Below, in pieces: positions 22,402-34,237 of a stretch of 64,000 nucleotides of DNA (position 1 is the first letter of the stretch; each line of letters begins with the position of its first letter). The notes under the pieces were generated by a model. It was not told the origin of the DNA and did not search any database. It was given only the letters and a program-made list of their open reading frames with translations. A program made the position numbers and the translations under genes. The stretch is from Calonectria ilicicola (Eukaryota > Ascomycota > Sordariomycetes > Hypocreales > Nectriaceae): the NCBI GenBank assembly GCA_020809705.1, contig CP085829.1, positions 2,170,001-2,234,000 of the forward strand, in the 5' to 3' direction.

Positions 22402-25400
22402 GGTTGTTGTTGTTGTGGTTGAGGATAAGTAATAAATATGGATATTTTGGAAAATGCAGGCCCAGGAAAAGAAAAGGAGTGAATAGACAGCGACTGCAAG
22501 ACGTTGTCGTGGGCACTTTGAGAAGCCTTGGGCAAGTGATGCCAAGAACAGGCTTTCGATGTCCTACTTAAAGATCCGTAATGTTTCTCCGTAGTATTGT
22601 CGTGTTGTCAGAACATGGTTTCGCGGGGGAATAATGCGATGTGTTTGTTAGCAGCAGTTGTTCAGAAAAATGGTCAAAGACGGAGAACAAGGCGATTCAA
22701 GAGGCGTCTGTTCACAATAGTGATTGTTGTGATTCAATGTTGGTGAACTGTGCGCTGGGGTACCACTAAAGAAAGAGGATGACGGCGCGGTAAAGAGAGA
22801 AAGATGTCGGGCTCCAGGCAAGACAAAAAAGGACGATGACGTTGGTTGTTCGAATCCCTGATTCGCTTTGATCTCGGTTTGCTGTTTCGGCAGTGACGTC
22901 CAGAAGTGCCGATCAAGTTGTCGTAAGTGAAGCAGGCCAACGCGTGGGGTGTGGGCGAGAAGCGAAAGTAGTGGTGGTGAGGGAAACGATCGTGTGAGCG
23001 AGTGCCGGTCACAAGCTCGCAGTACGCACGCACAAAGTCAAAGTCAAAGACAAGGACGAGCACAATCGATTGCTGTTGTAAAATTCCGAAACTGAATCAG
23101 AGGCGATAAAGCGCAGGCTGGTGGTGAGCTGGAAGTGAGCAGGTGACAGCGCCTGGGTGTCAACTGGAACGAATTGATTGCAATCGAGGAGAATGGAATG
23201 GAGAATGAAGAAGAAAAAGCAGGGGAATGGCCTCCAACAAGAGTGACCAAAACCAGCCCCAGGTCGGAATGTCTCCAAGGACTAAAAAAAGAAGGGCAGG
23301 GCCGCGCAGAAACACGAGGGAGAGCAGAAGCACGGAGCATGAAGTGGAAGAGGAAGTACGAAGGGGCGGGCGTCGTGATATTAAGTTGGGTGAGTACGGG
23401 GAGCCGCCTAGCAAACTGCACCCACGCTGCAAGCAAGCCGCCCACACTGCCCACACTTGCACTACAGCGCTGGACTGGACTGGGGATCAGCATGCAGGGC
23501 CGCCAGTCCCAACCGAGGAACCCTGCCCGAAGATGGTCATCGTTCCGTTTTCCTGCTTCCTCTATGCTCGTATCTTTTCCTTTACCCCCTGTTGACAGCC
23601 CGGCCGGCGCCATCTTGGCGGCTCTCTAGATCCTCCAGTGGGCGTCCATTCAATGCCTTTACAAACAAGCTTGCCTGCTCGAATGGGAAACCCTGGGAGC
23701 GCTAGAGGCTGGCACCCAGCAAGCCTTGCCCCCTCTGGGCCTCTCTGGGCCTCCTGACTGGCCTGGGGCCTCGTCGTGAGCCCCTGTCCGGCCGATAGAG
23801 CGGGGACGCTGGGTTCGCGTGGCGGTCCCAGGACGGCCTCCCTTGGGAATGCCGTCGAGACACATGGGATGCCATGGCCCCCGGTTGGCTCTGCGACATC
23901 ACACCTTGCATCGTGGACTAGACTTGCTGGCTCCGGGCTCCGGGGGCAGGCTTCTGCAAGGCATTCGCCCCCAGCGAACCAAAGAAGCTCAAGCGCTTGC
24001 GTTGGTACCGGTCTGCTGCTGCCGGCGCTCTATTTTTGCTGCGGTGCGTCCGAGGCGCCGCCTTTTCCGTTTGTTGCGCTTCTTTTGCGGAGTCGCACAA
24101 TCCAGGGGTGCTACCCAAAAGGCCTCCCGGAGGCGCAGCCTATAGGACCACAGATCTTGTCCAACGATCTCAGGTGTTAACCCCAGGAGCACCGGCGCCG
24201 CAGCTCACTGGCCACTCAGCTGCCGTCCCCTCAACGCACAGCTTCTGAAACCCGCCACGCTGGGCGGGGCCTGGTTCAGGGGCGCTCACCGTGGTCCTGC
24301 AGCTGTCGTGCTCCTGATTCTGCCACTGAGGTCACCTTTCAGGGCTTCAGGGGGGGAAGAGCAGGGGCCCAGAACGGGCGGCTTCGCTGGTTGGTGCATT
24401 GGCGCCTCGACCGTTAGGCTCTAGACAGACCCGGGCGCTTCTTGGCCACTCAATGCCCCGCGGCCCAGCCGCCAGCAGACATTTTGGTCCGGGTGCCGTG
24501 GCCACGATCGCCGCACCATGAGGCATCCGATTGATCCAGCTCGGAGGATACGGTGGTCACCAGTCGTCTGTCATGCTGCTGCGGTTCTCTCGGCAAGCAC
24601 TTCCCGTTGTTGGTGCTCTGAGCCGTTGTGTTGTGCCGCTGTGCCGTTGGGTCATATATCCTTCAATGCCTCTGTCATTCACCCGCACCAACTTACAGTG
24701 AATGGGCTGACGTCGCCGTCGTAAGACCCATTCAGAACGCAGGAACAGAATATCAAGGGATGCTAAGGAAACAAGGGGAAAGGGGGGGGAGAAGAGGGGG
24801 GATGACGATGGATCGTCGCAGACTACGTACAACCCTGGGTTAGTCCATCCGAACTTCCATCCATTGTTCGGCGTGTTCCAGAGTTGCAGGCCCTTTACGT
24901 GGTGCATCCCAGCTCTGGTCGTCCACTCCAGTTTCTCCAGCAGTGATGCACGCAACCATGATTCCCAAATTGCCCGTTCCTCTGCCAAGAACGTGACGAG
25001 TCACTACCAGACTAGACTAGGCCAGACGTCAAAAGCAAGCTCGGCTAAGCCATCCGCGCATGGAAATATCATAGTCTGCACCAAAGCTAGGGCAATTTTT
25101 CTCGGTTGGCACCCGGGACGAACCCTGCAAGAACTCCTCATCATCCTCCAGGGGCACCCGGCCCGCCCACTGATCAAAATCTCGACTTGTGGTTGATGGG
25201 AATTTTCACGTCACCGCAACACCCAGATAGCGAGATGACAGCGGCCCCTCTGCCATCCAGAGCTGAAGACGGGACAACACCGCATGCAGCATGGGCCGAT
25301 ATCTCGCAAGGCTTCATATCCTCTTGCAGAATTGCCAAGACTATTCTCGGATGACAGGCGCTCCCACCCGTCTCAGATAAAATGAACCGTTGATTGAGAT

Positions 25401-26160
25401 TTCTGCTGACTCGCTTCCACCATGCTGGAAGTCATTGGTGATCCGGAAGCAACCGTAACCACCGTTCTAGAAGTGGAAACATCGTGGTTCACGGTGGCGG
25501 CCAATGGGTGTGGCAGGATATGTCGTTGAGGGTGCATCGAGGATGTCATTCAGGGTGTAGTTCAGGGTGTCATTGAGGCGGCCGTTTCTTGGCCTTGTTC
25601 TGTTTGTCAGACTTGGTCAGGGCTTGGCGGCCATTCAGGTCCGGTTGAACATGGGAGCTGCAAGACGAGTTTTTTTCCCGTCCTGGCACGAGTCATCCTT
25701 CAAAATATCCCCTGTGGACTTCGTCGCCCTCAGACCATTTCCTCTTGATTCTGGTCAGGTCAACCACCGGACTTTCCCGCAAACTGCTGACTTCTAGTCC
25801 TGTGCCGCGGTTGGTAAATTCGGGAGTTGCGAATCTTGTATCAGATCTACGTATGTAAAACCAGCACGGACAGATCTACCAAACTCAATAGATCAATCGC
25901 AGGCCCCCTCAAGCGAGAATGGCCTGACGGTGTTCGGTAGATGTACATGAGATAGTGTTCAAAGGAATAGACTCAATGTGTGGCTGAGGCGCCGCCACCT
26001 GTGGCGTTTTTCCCGCTGAGGTCGGCTGGATGGGCGCGTGGATGTTGTAACCTAAGGCAGCAGTTGATGCTCCGTGACGCTCCCGAATATCGCCGGAAAT
26101 TTCCAGACGGCTATCACGAGAGGGCATTGCGATTAATTGAACAGCCATTGCGCCAATACA
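22402..26160. other. Long intergenic region, no supportable gene
   Basis: About 3.8 kb upstream of ferric reductase 2 and mic19. From 22.4 to 23.6 kb the minus strand is pyrimidine-rich, suggesting a long leader or promoter. From about 23.6 to 24.5 kb it is GC-rich. Open frames up to 189 codons are compositionally biased and show no domain. Confidence 0.55.
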
Positions 26161-26815
26161 ATGGGTAATTCTCAATCAGCCCCTGTGTCCTCCCACGTGT
26201 GGAAGGCGTACGCCCCCCCAAGCCCCCCAATCTCTCTCTGTCCTGGCCTGAATGGACGGCTAACCTATCATCAAAAACAGCTCAGCGCCTAGTGGCCTGT
26301 CACAAGATCTCGTCGAGTCGCTCCAATCCAGCCATGAGGTACTTTTGATCCCATTCCGCTCGCATACCGATTAAGATGTTCGATTTTTTCAGCCTCCAGG
26401 AACCGAACTGCTGACCTTCGATGCTTTCCAACCGTTCTAGACCGATGCCTCTCGTGCCAAGGTAATCGAGCAGCAGATCCAGGCCCGTGTGGCCGAGGAG
26501 CTCAAGAAGCTGCAGCAGAAGGAGGCCGAGGCCCTCAAGATCGCACAGGAGAAGCTCGCCGGCTCCGACTACAAGGATGACGAAGGTGTTTCCCACCACA
26601 CTGTCAACAAGGAGATTGAGGAGATGCGCAAGAAGCTCGAGGCCCGCAAGCAAGTGCGACCTCTGCCCGAGGCTGTTGAGGGCGCCCGCAGCAAGGTTAT
26701 CCAATGCCTCCGCGAAAACGACCGACGACCGCTCGACTGCTGGCAGGAGGTGGAGAACTTCAAGGCTGAGGTTAAGAAGCTCGAGAAGAGCTGGGTGGAG
26801 AAGGTCGTGGCTTAA
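26161..26815 (+). CDS. mic19: MICOS complex subunit Mic19
   Basis: Three exons: 26161-26207, 26281-26338 and 26441-26815, giving 159 residues. Mic19 is a peripheral protein on the intermembrane-space side of the mitochondrial inner membrane; it binds Mic60 and helps form cristae junctions. Seen: N-terminus MGNSQSAP, a classic N-myristoylation signal as in other Mic19 proteins; LSQDLVESLQSSHETDASRA assembled across the second intron; a charged coiled coil (about residues 45-110); and a C-terminal CHCH-like region with a single CX10C pair (VIQCLRENDRRPLDCW), as in yeast Mic19. Introns have branch sites GCTAAC and GCTGAC. It is convergent with tyw3, with 185 nt between stop codons. The two small first exons make it easy to truncate in annotation. 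Confidence 0.88.
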
Positions 26816-27000
26816 AGAAGGAAGACAAGGGCACAAAGGTGTAAAGGAAGACGGGGCGGAGGGCAAAGCCTCCTATCCAGGATTGGCCGTTATAGAGCTG
26901 GCAATGCTTTTCGAGATGCCATGGGTTAGGCATGCACGTGTACATTATGGCATTGGCAGCGGTAAAAGCTGCGTTCAGAAAACAATGTACGAAGGGGGAC

Positions 27001-28029
27001 TCATAGACCTAAAAGCGGCCCTGTTTGCCATTCAACTTCTGATGTTCCCTCTTGACCTTGTGATTCCACATTCGTTTCTTTCTTGGCCTGCATCTCGGCT
27101 TTCTTTCTCAGCCCCTCTGCTCGTTTTCTCTCCTTTCTCGCCGCTGCGTCCTCCCACTCATTGCCCTCGGGGTTCAGCTTCGGGGCCGGCACAGCATTGA
27201 CAGCCTCCCTGAAGGCAGTTTGGAATCGCTCAATACGTTTTGTGTTTTCGACAAACCGCTCATTAGCGATACCAACAATCGTCTGGAGATATTCAGGTGT
27301 GACTAGTCGCTGACGTTGGCCATCGACTTGTTGTCCAATGAGAGATTCAAAGGCAAGTCCCATGGTACGGATAGCCACCATCGGCGTAGCAGCATCTTTG
27401 CCATTAGGGAGCAAGTTGAGAGCCCCAGACTCACGGAATCCAGCTTGCAGGCCACAGCGGAGAATCAACTGGGCATGTTCTGGAGATGCTGTAAGAATAT
27501 GGAGAATCTACGCAAACATCTCAGTATCATGCCCACTCTCAGATCTCATATATTTTGTCTCTTTTGATAGACAGATAGCATCGCTTACCATTCCCTCAAA
27601 CTTGAAGTGTACAAGTCTCCTCTCTTTGGTCTCACTCGTATTCTGAGCAGCATCATCCGATTTTGTGAGCTCGAAAACATTTGTCCAATCCCTCTGTCCA
27701 TTTTCATCTTCCTCTGGTACAGGATCATGAGAGACAAATAGCCATGTACCTCCTGCTCCCTTCCCACCTACACCCGCTACCTGATCATCCTCGGCATCTG
27801 CGTCAACTACACGCCGGCCCTCGAGGAAAACGCTGACCCGGCCAGCACAGCTGCTGGTTGTGACAAACCCTGCAGCCTGGTTAATCTCGTCAATGAGGTC
27901 ACGAATGCCCTCATCTACAGAGCCCTTGGGCGACGCATCATTATAGTCTGCATTGGGAACCGCAAGCTGCTGGAGAATCCGCTTCTTCTTGTCCACAAAC
28001 GCGGGCGCGGCAGGCGTGAGGCTCTGCAT
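27001..28029 (-). CDS. tyw3: tRNA wybutosine-synthesizing protein 3 (Tyw3)
   Basis: Two exons on the minus strand: 27589-28029 and 27001-27507, giving 315 residues. Tyw3 is the SAM-dependent methyltransferase that N4-methylates the tricyclic intermediate yW-86 in wybutosine synthesis at position 37 of tRNA-Phe. Seen: FVDKKKRILQQL near the N-terminus, then GFVTTSSCAGRVSVFLEG, the family signature with the SSCAGR motif, TWLFVSHDPV, and after the intron AQLILRCGLQAGFRESG and PMVAIRTMGLAFE. The C-terminal tail is rich in Lys/Glu and probably a coiled coil. The intron is 81 nt with donor GTAAGC. Gene structure and length suit a stand-alone Tyw3 rather than the fused forms seen in plants. Confidence 0.92.
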
Positions 28030-28560
28030 CGCTGAGACGGGATATCAGAATCTTGGATTATTAGTGTGGTCACGAGGCTGACCTTTTTTGGTACTGAGCT
28101 TTGGTGGGATGGGTCCGGTGCAAAGGATGGGTTAGTCCAGCATCTTCACATAGTGGGGACGTGGCGGGCTCGTGTTAAACTGACAACAGTTCTTGTGGCG
28201 CGGGGTACGTTTACGTGCGGCTCAAATTCGGCACCCGGCATTCCCCATTTCTAACGTCGATTCAACACATATCGTCAAGTCAAGTCACGGAGAGTCGAGG
28301 CGAAGATGCTGCTTGATCTTGGTTCATCCTTTGTATTCTCTTGATCTATCATGAATCCCTCTACGTGCTTCGCTAACATGACTTAATCCCTCACTAGTCG
28401 CGATTTACCCAACGCCATGCGATGATATCCCGAATCCGGGATCCCGTATTAAACCAAAATCCAGCCATTCACTCGACTAGTTTTATCCCTTAACGCCCAA
28501 TAAAATGCTTTGTTCATCACTTCATCATCAAGGCAAGTGCCACCAATGTACAAGTGTACA
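28030..28560. other. Intergenic, tyw3 promoter and PAPS reductase 3' region
   Basis: This 531-nt spacer lies between two same-strand genes. No gene was recognised. Confidence 0.6.
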
Positions 28561-29523
28561 TTACGAAACGGTCTGAGTCTGAGCCACGGCCACCTTCTCA
28601 AGAGCGACGGTGAGCTCATCCTCCTGCTGCTTGCGCTCCATCTCTGCAAGGAACTGAGCATAGCGCGACTTCTTGTTGTGGATACCACACTCAGTCTTGT
28701 TCTGACCCTTCCATCGGCCGGCACGCTCGTCCTCACCCTCACCAACGGGAACGGTAGAGTGCCAGTCGCCGACAGACTTGTAACCTCGGTCAAGAAGAGC
28801 GTTGTAGGGAACATCGTTCTCCTTGATATAATCGTTGACTTGCTTAAATGACCAAGCGGCCATGGGGTTGATCTTGATCACTCCGCGCTCATCATCAACC
28901 TCGATGATGGGGATAGTTCCTCGGGCAGCGCCCTGTGATCGACGGCGACCGTTGAGAACAGCAGTGACCTTGAGTTCATCATATGCTCGCTCAAGAGGCT
29001 CGACCTTGGCCATCCAGTCGTACATCTCAGATGAGATATGGTACAACTCCTTGCCATAAGTCTCCTCAAACTGCTCCACATTGTCGACACCATCAGGCTT
29101 GAAGATGTGCACAGGTACGTTAGGGTATCGCTCCTTGACACGGTCAACAAGCTGGTATGTCTCATCAAAGTGGTACAAGGTATCCAAGAAGATGAGGTCG
29201 ACGGTGGGGGAGTCGGGCTGCTCCTTCTGGATCTTGGACAGCATGTCCATGGTGGCCAAGCCAGTCAGGCCAAAGGCGGTCGACTGGTACAAGTTGGGGA
29301 ACATGATCTTGCAGAATCGAAGAATGTCCATGGGGTGCATGGGCTCAAGCACATTGTTGAGGTGATCGACGTGGGCCTTGGTCAGTGAGACCTTGGGGAG
29401 AGTGGTCGATGATGATGGTGAAGCATATTCTGATGATTGACCTGAGGCATATCCTGACTCACACTCCAGCTTAATATCCTGAAAGGACGACTGAGAAGAT
29501 GACTGGGTAATAGTGGCTGGCAT
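28561..29523 (-). CDS. met16: Phosphoadenosine phosphosulfate (PAPS) reductase
   Basis: Single-exon gene of 320 residues. The enzyme reduces PAPS to sulfite and adenosine 3',5'-bisphosphate with thioredoxin in the assimilatory sulfate pathway in the cytosol. Seen: a Ser-rich N-terminal 45 residues, then the adenine-nucleotide alpha-hydrolase-like domain: STAFGLTGLATMDML (PP-loop region), VDLIFLDTLYHFDETYQL, a basic RRRSQGAARG loop that binds the sulfonucleotide, and PMAAWSF. The catalytic motif ECGIH is at residues 278-282 with C279. The two additional Cys pairs that ligate the iron-sulfur cluster in APS reductases are absent, so PAPS specificity is inferred. The fungal gene is normally induced by sulfur limitation, but no clear regulator site was recognised here. 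Confidence 0.93.
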   Translation of the reverse strand: MPATITQSSSQSSFQDIKLECESGYASGQSSEYASPSSSTTLPKVSLTKAHVDHLNNVLEPMHPMDILRFCKIMFPNLYQSTAFGLTGLATMDMLSKIQKEQPDSPTVDLIFLDTLYHFDETYQLVDRVKERYPNVPVHIFKPDGVDNVEQFEETYGKELYHISSEMYDWMAKVEPLERAYDELKVTAVLNGRRRSQGAARGTIPIIEVDDERGVIKINPMAAWSFKQVNDYIKENDVPYNALLDRGYKSVGDWHSTVPVGEGEDERAGRWKGQNKTECGIHNKKSRYAQFLAEMERKQQEDELTVALEKVAVAQTQTVS

Positions 29524-32232
29524 CGTGACCGTTGTGAGGGGGTATCACGATGGAGTAAGATTAGATGTTGTTGGATGAGGCTTTTCGGAGATCGAGATGG
29601 AAGAGGAGTGGCCAGGGAGATGGTGGATTCTTTTGAGAAGGAGGGAGTTTTCGTGAGTAATGGTTTCCTATTGCTGTCGATGACGCAAACGAGATGCTGA
29701 CTAGGTATTGAATACTAGGCAGGGCAAGACAGGGTATATGAGGCAATGTGATGACAGCGGCGAGTACAAGGAGCTCAAAAACGGTTGAGGGCAGTCGAAT
29801 TCTTTAAGAGAACTCGGTTGTGCTGGTGAAGGGGGTGCTTACATGTTAAGCCCGGGCGACCGCCCGCGTCCCCCCGGTTCTAGGCAACCTTAGTAATTGG
29901 GGAAACACATGCATGGAACCACCCGGGCCCGAGAGCTACGACCGTCTACAGATGCGCTGGACAAGAGGAAGAGGGGAGGTGCAATTGCGCCATCGCCGCC
30001 ATGAGTATTGTTGTCTCCAGGTTGTGTCAAGGAGCGATCACATCATCGACGCTATGCCTTTCGCGATGGGTGGGTGCTGCGGCTGATTGGTCTGAACACC
30101 GGGCCCTGAATTGACCGGCTGGTCGCCGGGACCTGGCTCGCCGCCATGTCGGCAGCGACAACAACACTACACAGCCGCCGAGCCGTAGGTAACGAGTACT
30201 TTATTTTCTCTTTGCTACCGGGCACCCCCGTGTTGGCGTTGGACGTCTGCCTACTCGGGCTGGGCTGGCTGGGGCCATTGAATTTTTTTCCTCGTGGCAC
30301 TCGGAAAGGGTTTGGGTTCCCTAGGTTTGGGGCGTGTATGAAAGGGGAGTGGAGGGAAGGATGATACCAGACCAGAAGATTACCAGGATGGATTATCAAC
30401 GGGAGTCACTCACGGCATTGATTTCAAATCTCAAAGTTTGCGATGAGATGATCTCATCTAGATGGCTTTGCCTAGGGCACTCCCGTCCTTTGCTTACAAG
30501 ATCCCAGGGCTAGGCATGTGAGGTACTCTTTCTGGAAATGAAAGAGGCACGAGGGCATTTTCCCCGCGAGCATGTCATCGCATGCTGGTTTTGCGCACAT
30601 TTTGTGGGCGGTAAGGCCCCATGTGAGTTTTACTGTGTGGGATTAGCTGGTGTCGCAAGAAATTGCCTTGGTGTCGCCACCGTCCATCAGGCTTGGCTAC
30701 TGGGCCTTGACGTGATCGGGTGTGCCGGCTTCGCCTTCTGGAACCAAGCTCCCCGAGGTCCGCAATACAACAAGCTCGGAAACCAGACATGCTTCAGCGT
30801 CTATGCTATGCCCTCATCTTGCAGAATAAGTGACTGGCATTCAGGAACCACCAAGCTCCAACAGACCGCCCGTAGACACTGTAAACTAGACATGAAGTCT
30901 GAAATCAAACTTTGGGGCGCAAGCAGCCAATCGCCCTGCAGCTTCATGATGCAAGCTTACAGAGCAGAGCATGGACTGGATGGCCGGAAATACCTTCTAT
31001 CAGACGGCAACCGGTGGAATAAAGACATAATGGCGCCAGCCGCCGACAGCCCGACCGAGACTGGCATGGAGGCCCGAGGTGCCGAGATGCAAGGGACAGT
31101 CAAATTGGTTCACCCCACTAGTCCCCCAGCTTATCCAGTCAAGCCCACAGGAATCTGGTTGACGCGATTTCGTGATTTCGGATGAAAACTGTTAAGTGTG
31201 GTGGATCAATATTAATCCAGTGCCGTGTCACATCGCCTCACCTGGACTGTTTCCTCTTTCGCTCGATGATTGATTGATCCATGGATTACAAAGCCAAGGG
31301 TAAAAGCTGCGCTCGGACAGGTGCCGAGGACTGATCGGGAAATCTCTGAATCTCAGAGTCAATCTCTATTACAAAGCCAGGTGGTACCACCTTTTTTAAC
31401 TCCGGACGTCTTTTGAGTTGGTCGACCAGCGACAGCCGCTCACCCGCCCCGACCGGGCGCTTGTCGATGGCCTCATCCCGGGCGCAGAAACTTCTCTCCA
31501 ACACTGCACGCATCGCTACTAACTTGATTTCCACCTGATGGATCGATCTCAAGTAATGATGTTTTTTCTTATCCGCCCACGATGATTTTTTTCTTGCCCA
31601 CCCAAAAATCATGCTTCCACAAAGCAGTGTGACGGCATGACCAATGCCCTTCCAAAGGTGCAAGCCACAATGAGTCTTTTGTTACCCTATACTAGGCATG
31701 TGTGAATAGCCTCCTCCCGTCGCCCATGATTCAGCACAGGCGCCATCGCAACCGTAGGGAATAATAACCTCGTGGAGCGAGAAAATGGACGCGAAACATA
31801 TTCGGCTACTGCCGCCACGGTACTTGAGACATGACCTCATGGACATGTTTTTTTGCCAATGATAAGCCCTCTGCAAGAATGGCCCATGGTGATTTGTGCC
31901 AATCATAGCTCAGCAGCGCCCCAGCCGCACCGCACGAGCCACTTACTCGTCAACGGTTGCCGGATTGGCGGGGCAGACGAGGGAATCGTCCGCCGGGCAC
32001 AATCACTTCTCAATCCCGATATCTCTTTTGAGATCGACACGCAGTTTCTAAAGCCATCTCAGTGGCCTCGTCGACCTTCCGCGCCCTACGCGGATCTACC
32101 CGCCTGCAACCCGACGTCGCGTTTTTCCACGCTGCGTCTCTTGCTGTCATTCATTCTGTCCTTGGCAGTCCGAGCACTCTCGTCGCCAGAGTCAAAATCA
32201 ACCCCGCCTCTTGATCTTGCGCGCGCGCGGCC
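29524..32232. other. Divergent intergenic region with one uncertain ORF
   Basis: About 2.7 kb between the divergent starts of the PAPS reductase and phosphoserine phosphatase genes. Apart from the 215-codon ORF at 30538-31185, listed separately, nothing was recognised. Confidence 0.55.
30538..31185 (+). CDS. Orphan ORF, 215 codons, uncertain
   Basis: An ATG-initiated uninterrupted frame of 215 codons in intergenic DNA, the longest such frame not explained as a shadow of a known gene. I do not recognise the protein. It is fairly rich in Cys, Trp and Gly, with no signal peptide, clear TM segment or repeat. Codon use does not show the C-ending bias of the neighbouring housekeeping genes. By chance about 0.2 such frames would be expected in a window of this size, so it may be random. 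A lineage-specific gene or a piece of a longer spliced gene are alternatives. Confidence 0.2.
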   Translation: MKEARGHFPREHVIACWFCAHFVGGKAPCEFYCVGLAGVARNCLGVATVHQAWLLGLDVIGCAGFAFWNQAPRGPQYNKLGNQTCFSVYAMPSSCRISDWHSGTTKLQQTARRHCKLDMKSEIKLWGASSQSPCSFMMQAYRAEHGLDGRKYLLSDGNRWNKDIMAPAADSPTETGMEARGAEMQGTVKLVHPTSPPAYPVKPTGIWLTRFRDFG

Positions 32233-33648
32233 ATGGCAGACCAGTCGAGCCCCACGAAGCAGAATGGTGCTCGTCCCCAATTAACGAGCTCAATGAGGAG
32301 CAGCTCGTACCTGAGCGACCACCAGCAGTATCGCCCTCCCCGACAGGCCGAGCAATTCCAGGGCATTGACACTGTCGTCGAGGACCTGGGTAGCGGGGCA
32401 AGTCCTTCAGCGAAGCCGATTCTGCCTTTTAATGGCATTCCCTCTGAAGAGAATCCTCCTACTGTTGTGGAAAGCGGACTGAGCCACAGCTACTCTCACC
32501 CCTATTGTGCGCCTGGACCTGGTGCCAAGTCGGATCGCCTCATTGCGACTCTTTTCTATAAGGGAAAAATCGCAAGCTCGCCCGTCAAATCTGCCCCCAC
32601 TGATGGCGTCGAGACAATCCCCGCCAACCTCGCTCCCACCACCGACCCCAAGCAGTTTCCCCTCGAGCTGCCGACCCAGGAGTCTGAGCAGCTTGACCAC
32701 ATCTATGGCTCCTACATCTCTCCGCTATGCATCGCTTCCTTCCTTCACCTCATGTCCACTTTTCCGCTTGAGCGAGACGCCGGCGAGCCCCACTCGTCCC
32801 ATCGATGCCTCGACAACCATGATCACCCCCGTGTCGTGGAGCTGACTCTCTCTCCTTCCCCATCTCCCCAGTATCTCAGCTTGGATGATTTGAGAAAACA
32901 TGAGGCCATTTACAGATTTGAGCAAGAGTGGAACGTTGATGTCGTTCTTCAGAAAGACACTGTCTGGAGGCGCCACCCTCGATTGGTTGTATTCGATATG
33001 GACAGCACTCTGATCACCCAAGAGGTCATTGACCTACTTGCCGAGACAGTCAAGGACCCCCCAGATCTGCCCCAGCGTGTTGCTGAAATCACCCACCGTG
33101 CCATGATGGGCGAGTTGGAGTTTGAGGGCTCATTCCGTGAGCGTGTCGCCTTGCTCAAGGGATTGCCCGCTACCCTGTTCAAGGACCTCCAGCCAATCCT
33201 GGATGTCACAAAGGGTGTGCCACAGCTCATCAAGGCTTTGCGACGTCTTGGTGTGAAGACGGCTGTTCTCTCTGGTGGTTTCCAGCCCCTGACTGGCTGG
33301 CTGGCCGGCGAGCTTGGCATCAACTATGCACATGCAAACAATGTTATCATTGAGAATGACAAACTGACTGGTGAAGTCGATGGTATCATTGTTGGCAAGG
33401 AGCGCAAACGTGACCTCCTTGTCGAAATTGCAGAGAAGGAGGGCATTGACTTGTCCCAGGTCGTGGCTTGCGGTGACGGTGCCAATGATCTTCTGATGCT
33501 AGAAAAGGCCGGTCTACTTGGTGTTGCGTGGAACGCCAAGCCTCGTGTACAGATGGAGGCTGATGCCCGCCTGAACGGCGAGAGTTTGTTGGATATGTTG
33601 CATTTGTTTGGTTTTACGAGCGAAGAAATCGAGGAGTTGATTGCATGA
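32233..33648 (+). CDS. ser2: Phosphoserine phosphatase
   Basis: Single-exon gene of 471 residues. It hydrolyses O-phosphoserine to serine, the last step of the phosphorylated serine pathway. Seen: a polar N-terminus of about 100 residues, an ACT-like region beginning at RLIATLFYKG, then the HAD-superfamily phosphatase domain: motif I FDMDSTLI with nucleophile D255 and acid D257, the SerB-type cap MMGELEFEGSFRERVALLKG, motif II VLSGGF, and motif IV CGDGANDLLML with D415/D419 that bind Mg2+. Longer than yeast Ser2 (309 residues) because of the N-terminal part, as usual in filamentous fungi. The ATG lies in GGCCATGGC after a GC-rich leader. Confidence 0.93.
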   Translation: MADQSSPTKQNGARPQLTSSMRSSSYLSDHQQYRPPRQAEQFQGIDTVVEDLGSGASPSAKPILPFNGIPSEENPPTVVESGLSHSYSHPYCAPGPGAKSDRLIATLFYKGKIASSPVKSAPTDGVETIPANLAPTTDPKQFPLELPTQESEQLDHIYGSYISPLCIASFLHLMSTFPLERDAGEPHSSHRCLDNHDHPRVVELTLSPSPSPQYLSLDDLRKHEAIYRFEQEWNVDVVLQKDTVWRRHPRLVVFDMDSTLITQEVIDLLAETVKDPPDLPQRVAEITHRAMMGELEFEGSFRERVALLKGLPATLFKDLQPILDVTKGVPQLIKALRRLGVKTAVLSGGFQPLTGWLAGELGINYAHANNVIIENDKLTGEVDGIIVGKERKRDLLVEIAEKEGIDLSQVVACGDGANDLLMLEKAGLLGVAWNAKPRVQMEADARLNGESLLDMLHLFGFTSEEIEELIA

Positions 33649-34237
33649 GAGAGCGTAGAAAGAAAGAGACCGCAAGGGAAGGCGACAAAGGCGTGGGGAG
33701 TTGAATGCATCAAAATATATCAGTCAAGGTACATGATAAGACGAGGTGTTAGAGAGCATGATGATACCAGGCAACAAATTATGAGAGAAAGGCGGCAGAC
33801 AAAGCAATGGTTCTCTCTTTCACCAAGTTGTGATTTTTCCATTCAAGTTTTTTGACGCAGCTTTTTTATTCGTTATTGCCGAAAGGGCGCACTGCGGGCT
33901 GGAATCGGGTTGTATATCGGCGAATTGGGCGAAATTTCGGATCCATAAACCGAGACAAGAACAATTTACAATTTTTGAGTAAAAACAGCAATTGAATAGC
34001 AATCAAGTGAGAATACAGACACAGGGCTAGAAAATTCTTGCGGTGGGCTGTAAGCTAGGTCAAATATTACACATAATCCAACATTCGACCCCACATCGTC
34101 TTTCGTCTACAGATTGAGAACAAGATTCTGGACTTTGGCCCAGCGACCCCATTCCCTCTTTCGTTTCGCCATACATTCTTCACATATCTGGGCTCTGTGA
34201 GCTTCCTGCTCAGAACCCGTCCAAGTTCAATAACCTC
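33649..34237. other. Convergent 3' spacer, no gene
   Basis: This 589-nt spacer lies between the convergent phosphoserine phosphatase gene and the small mitochondrial protein gene. It is AT-rich around 33835-34020. Confidence 0.6.

Noticed and set aside
22402..22545. 48-residue N-terminal extension of ferric reductase 2 with a hydrophobic segment
   Set aside because: It begins with TTG, has no ATG, and ends in a CAA-rich leader directly before the ATG at 22401. It is most likely 5' UTR.
22845..22860. B-box-like GTTCGAATCCC
   Set aside because: No A box at suitable spacing and no cloverleaf can be folded around it.
23044..23613. 189-codon minus-strand frame upstream of ferric reductase 2
   Set aside because: Ser/Pro/Leu-rich translation of a pyrimidine-rich leader or promoter, with overlapping frames on both strands and no domain.
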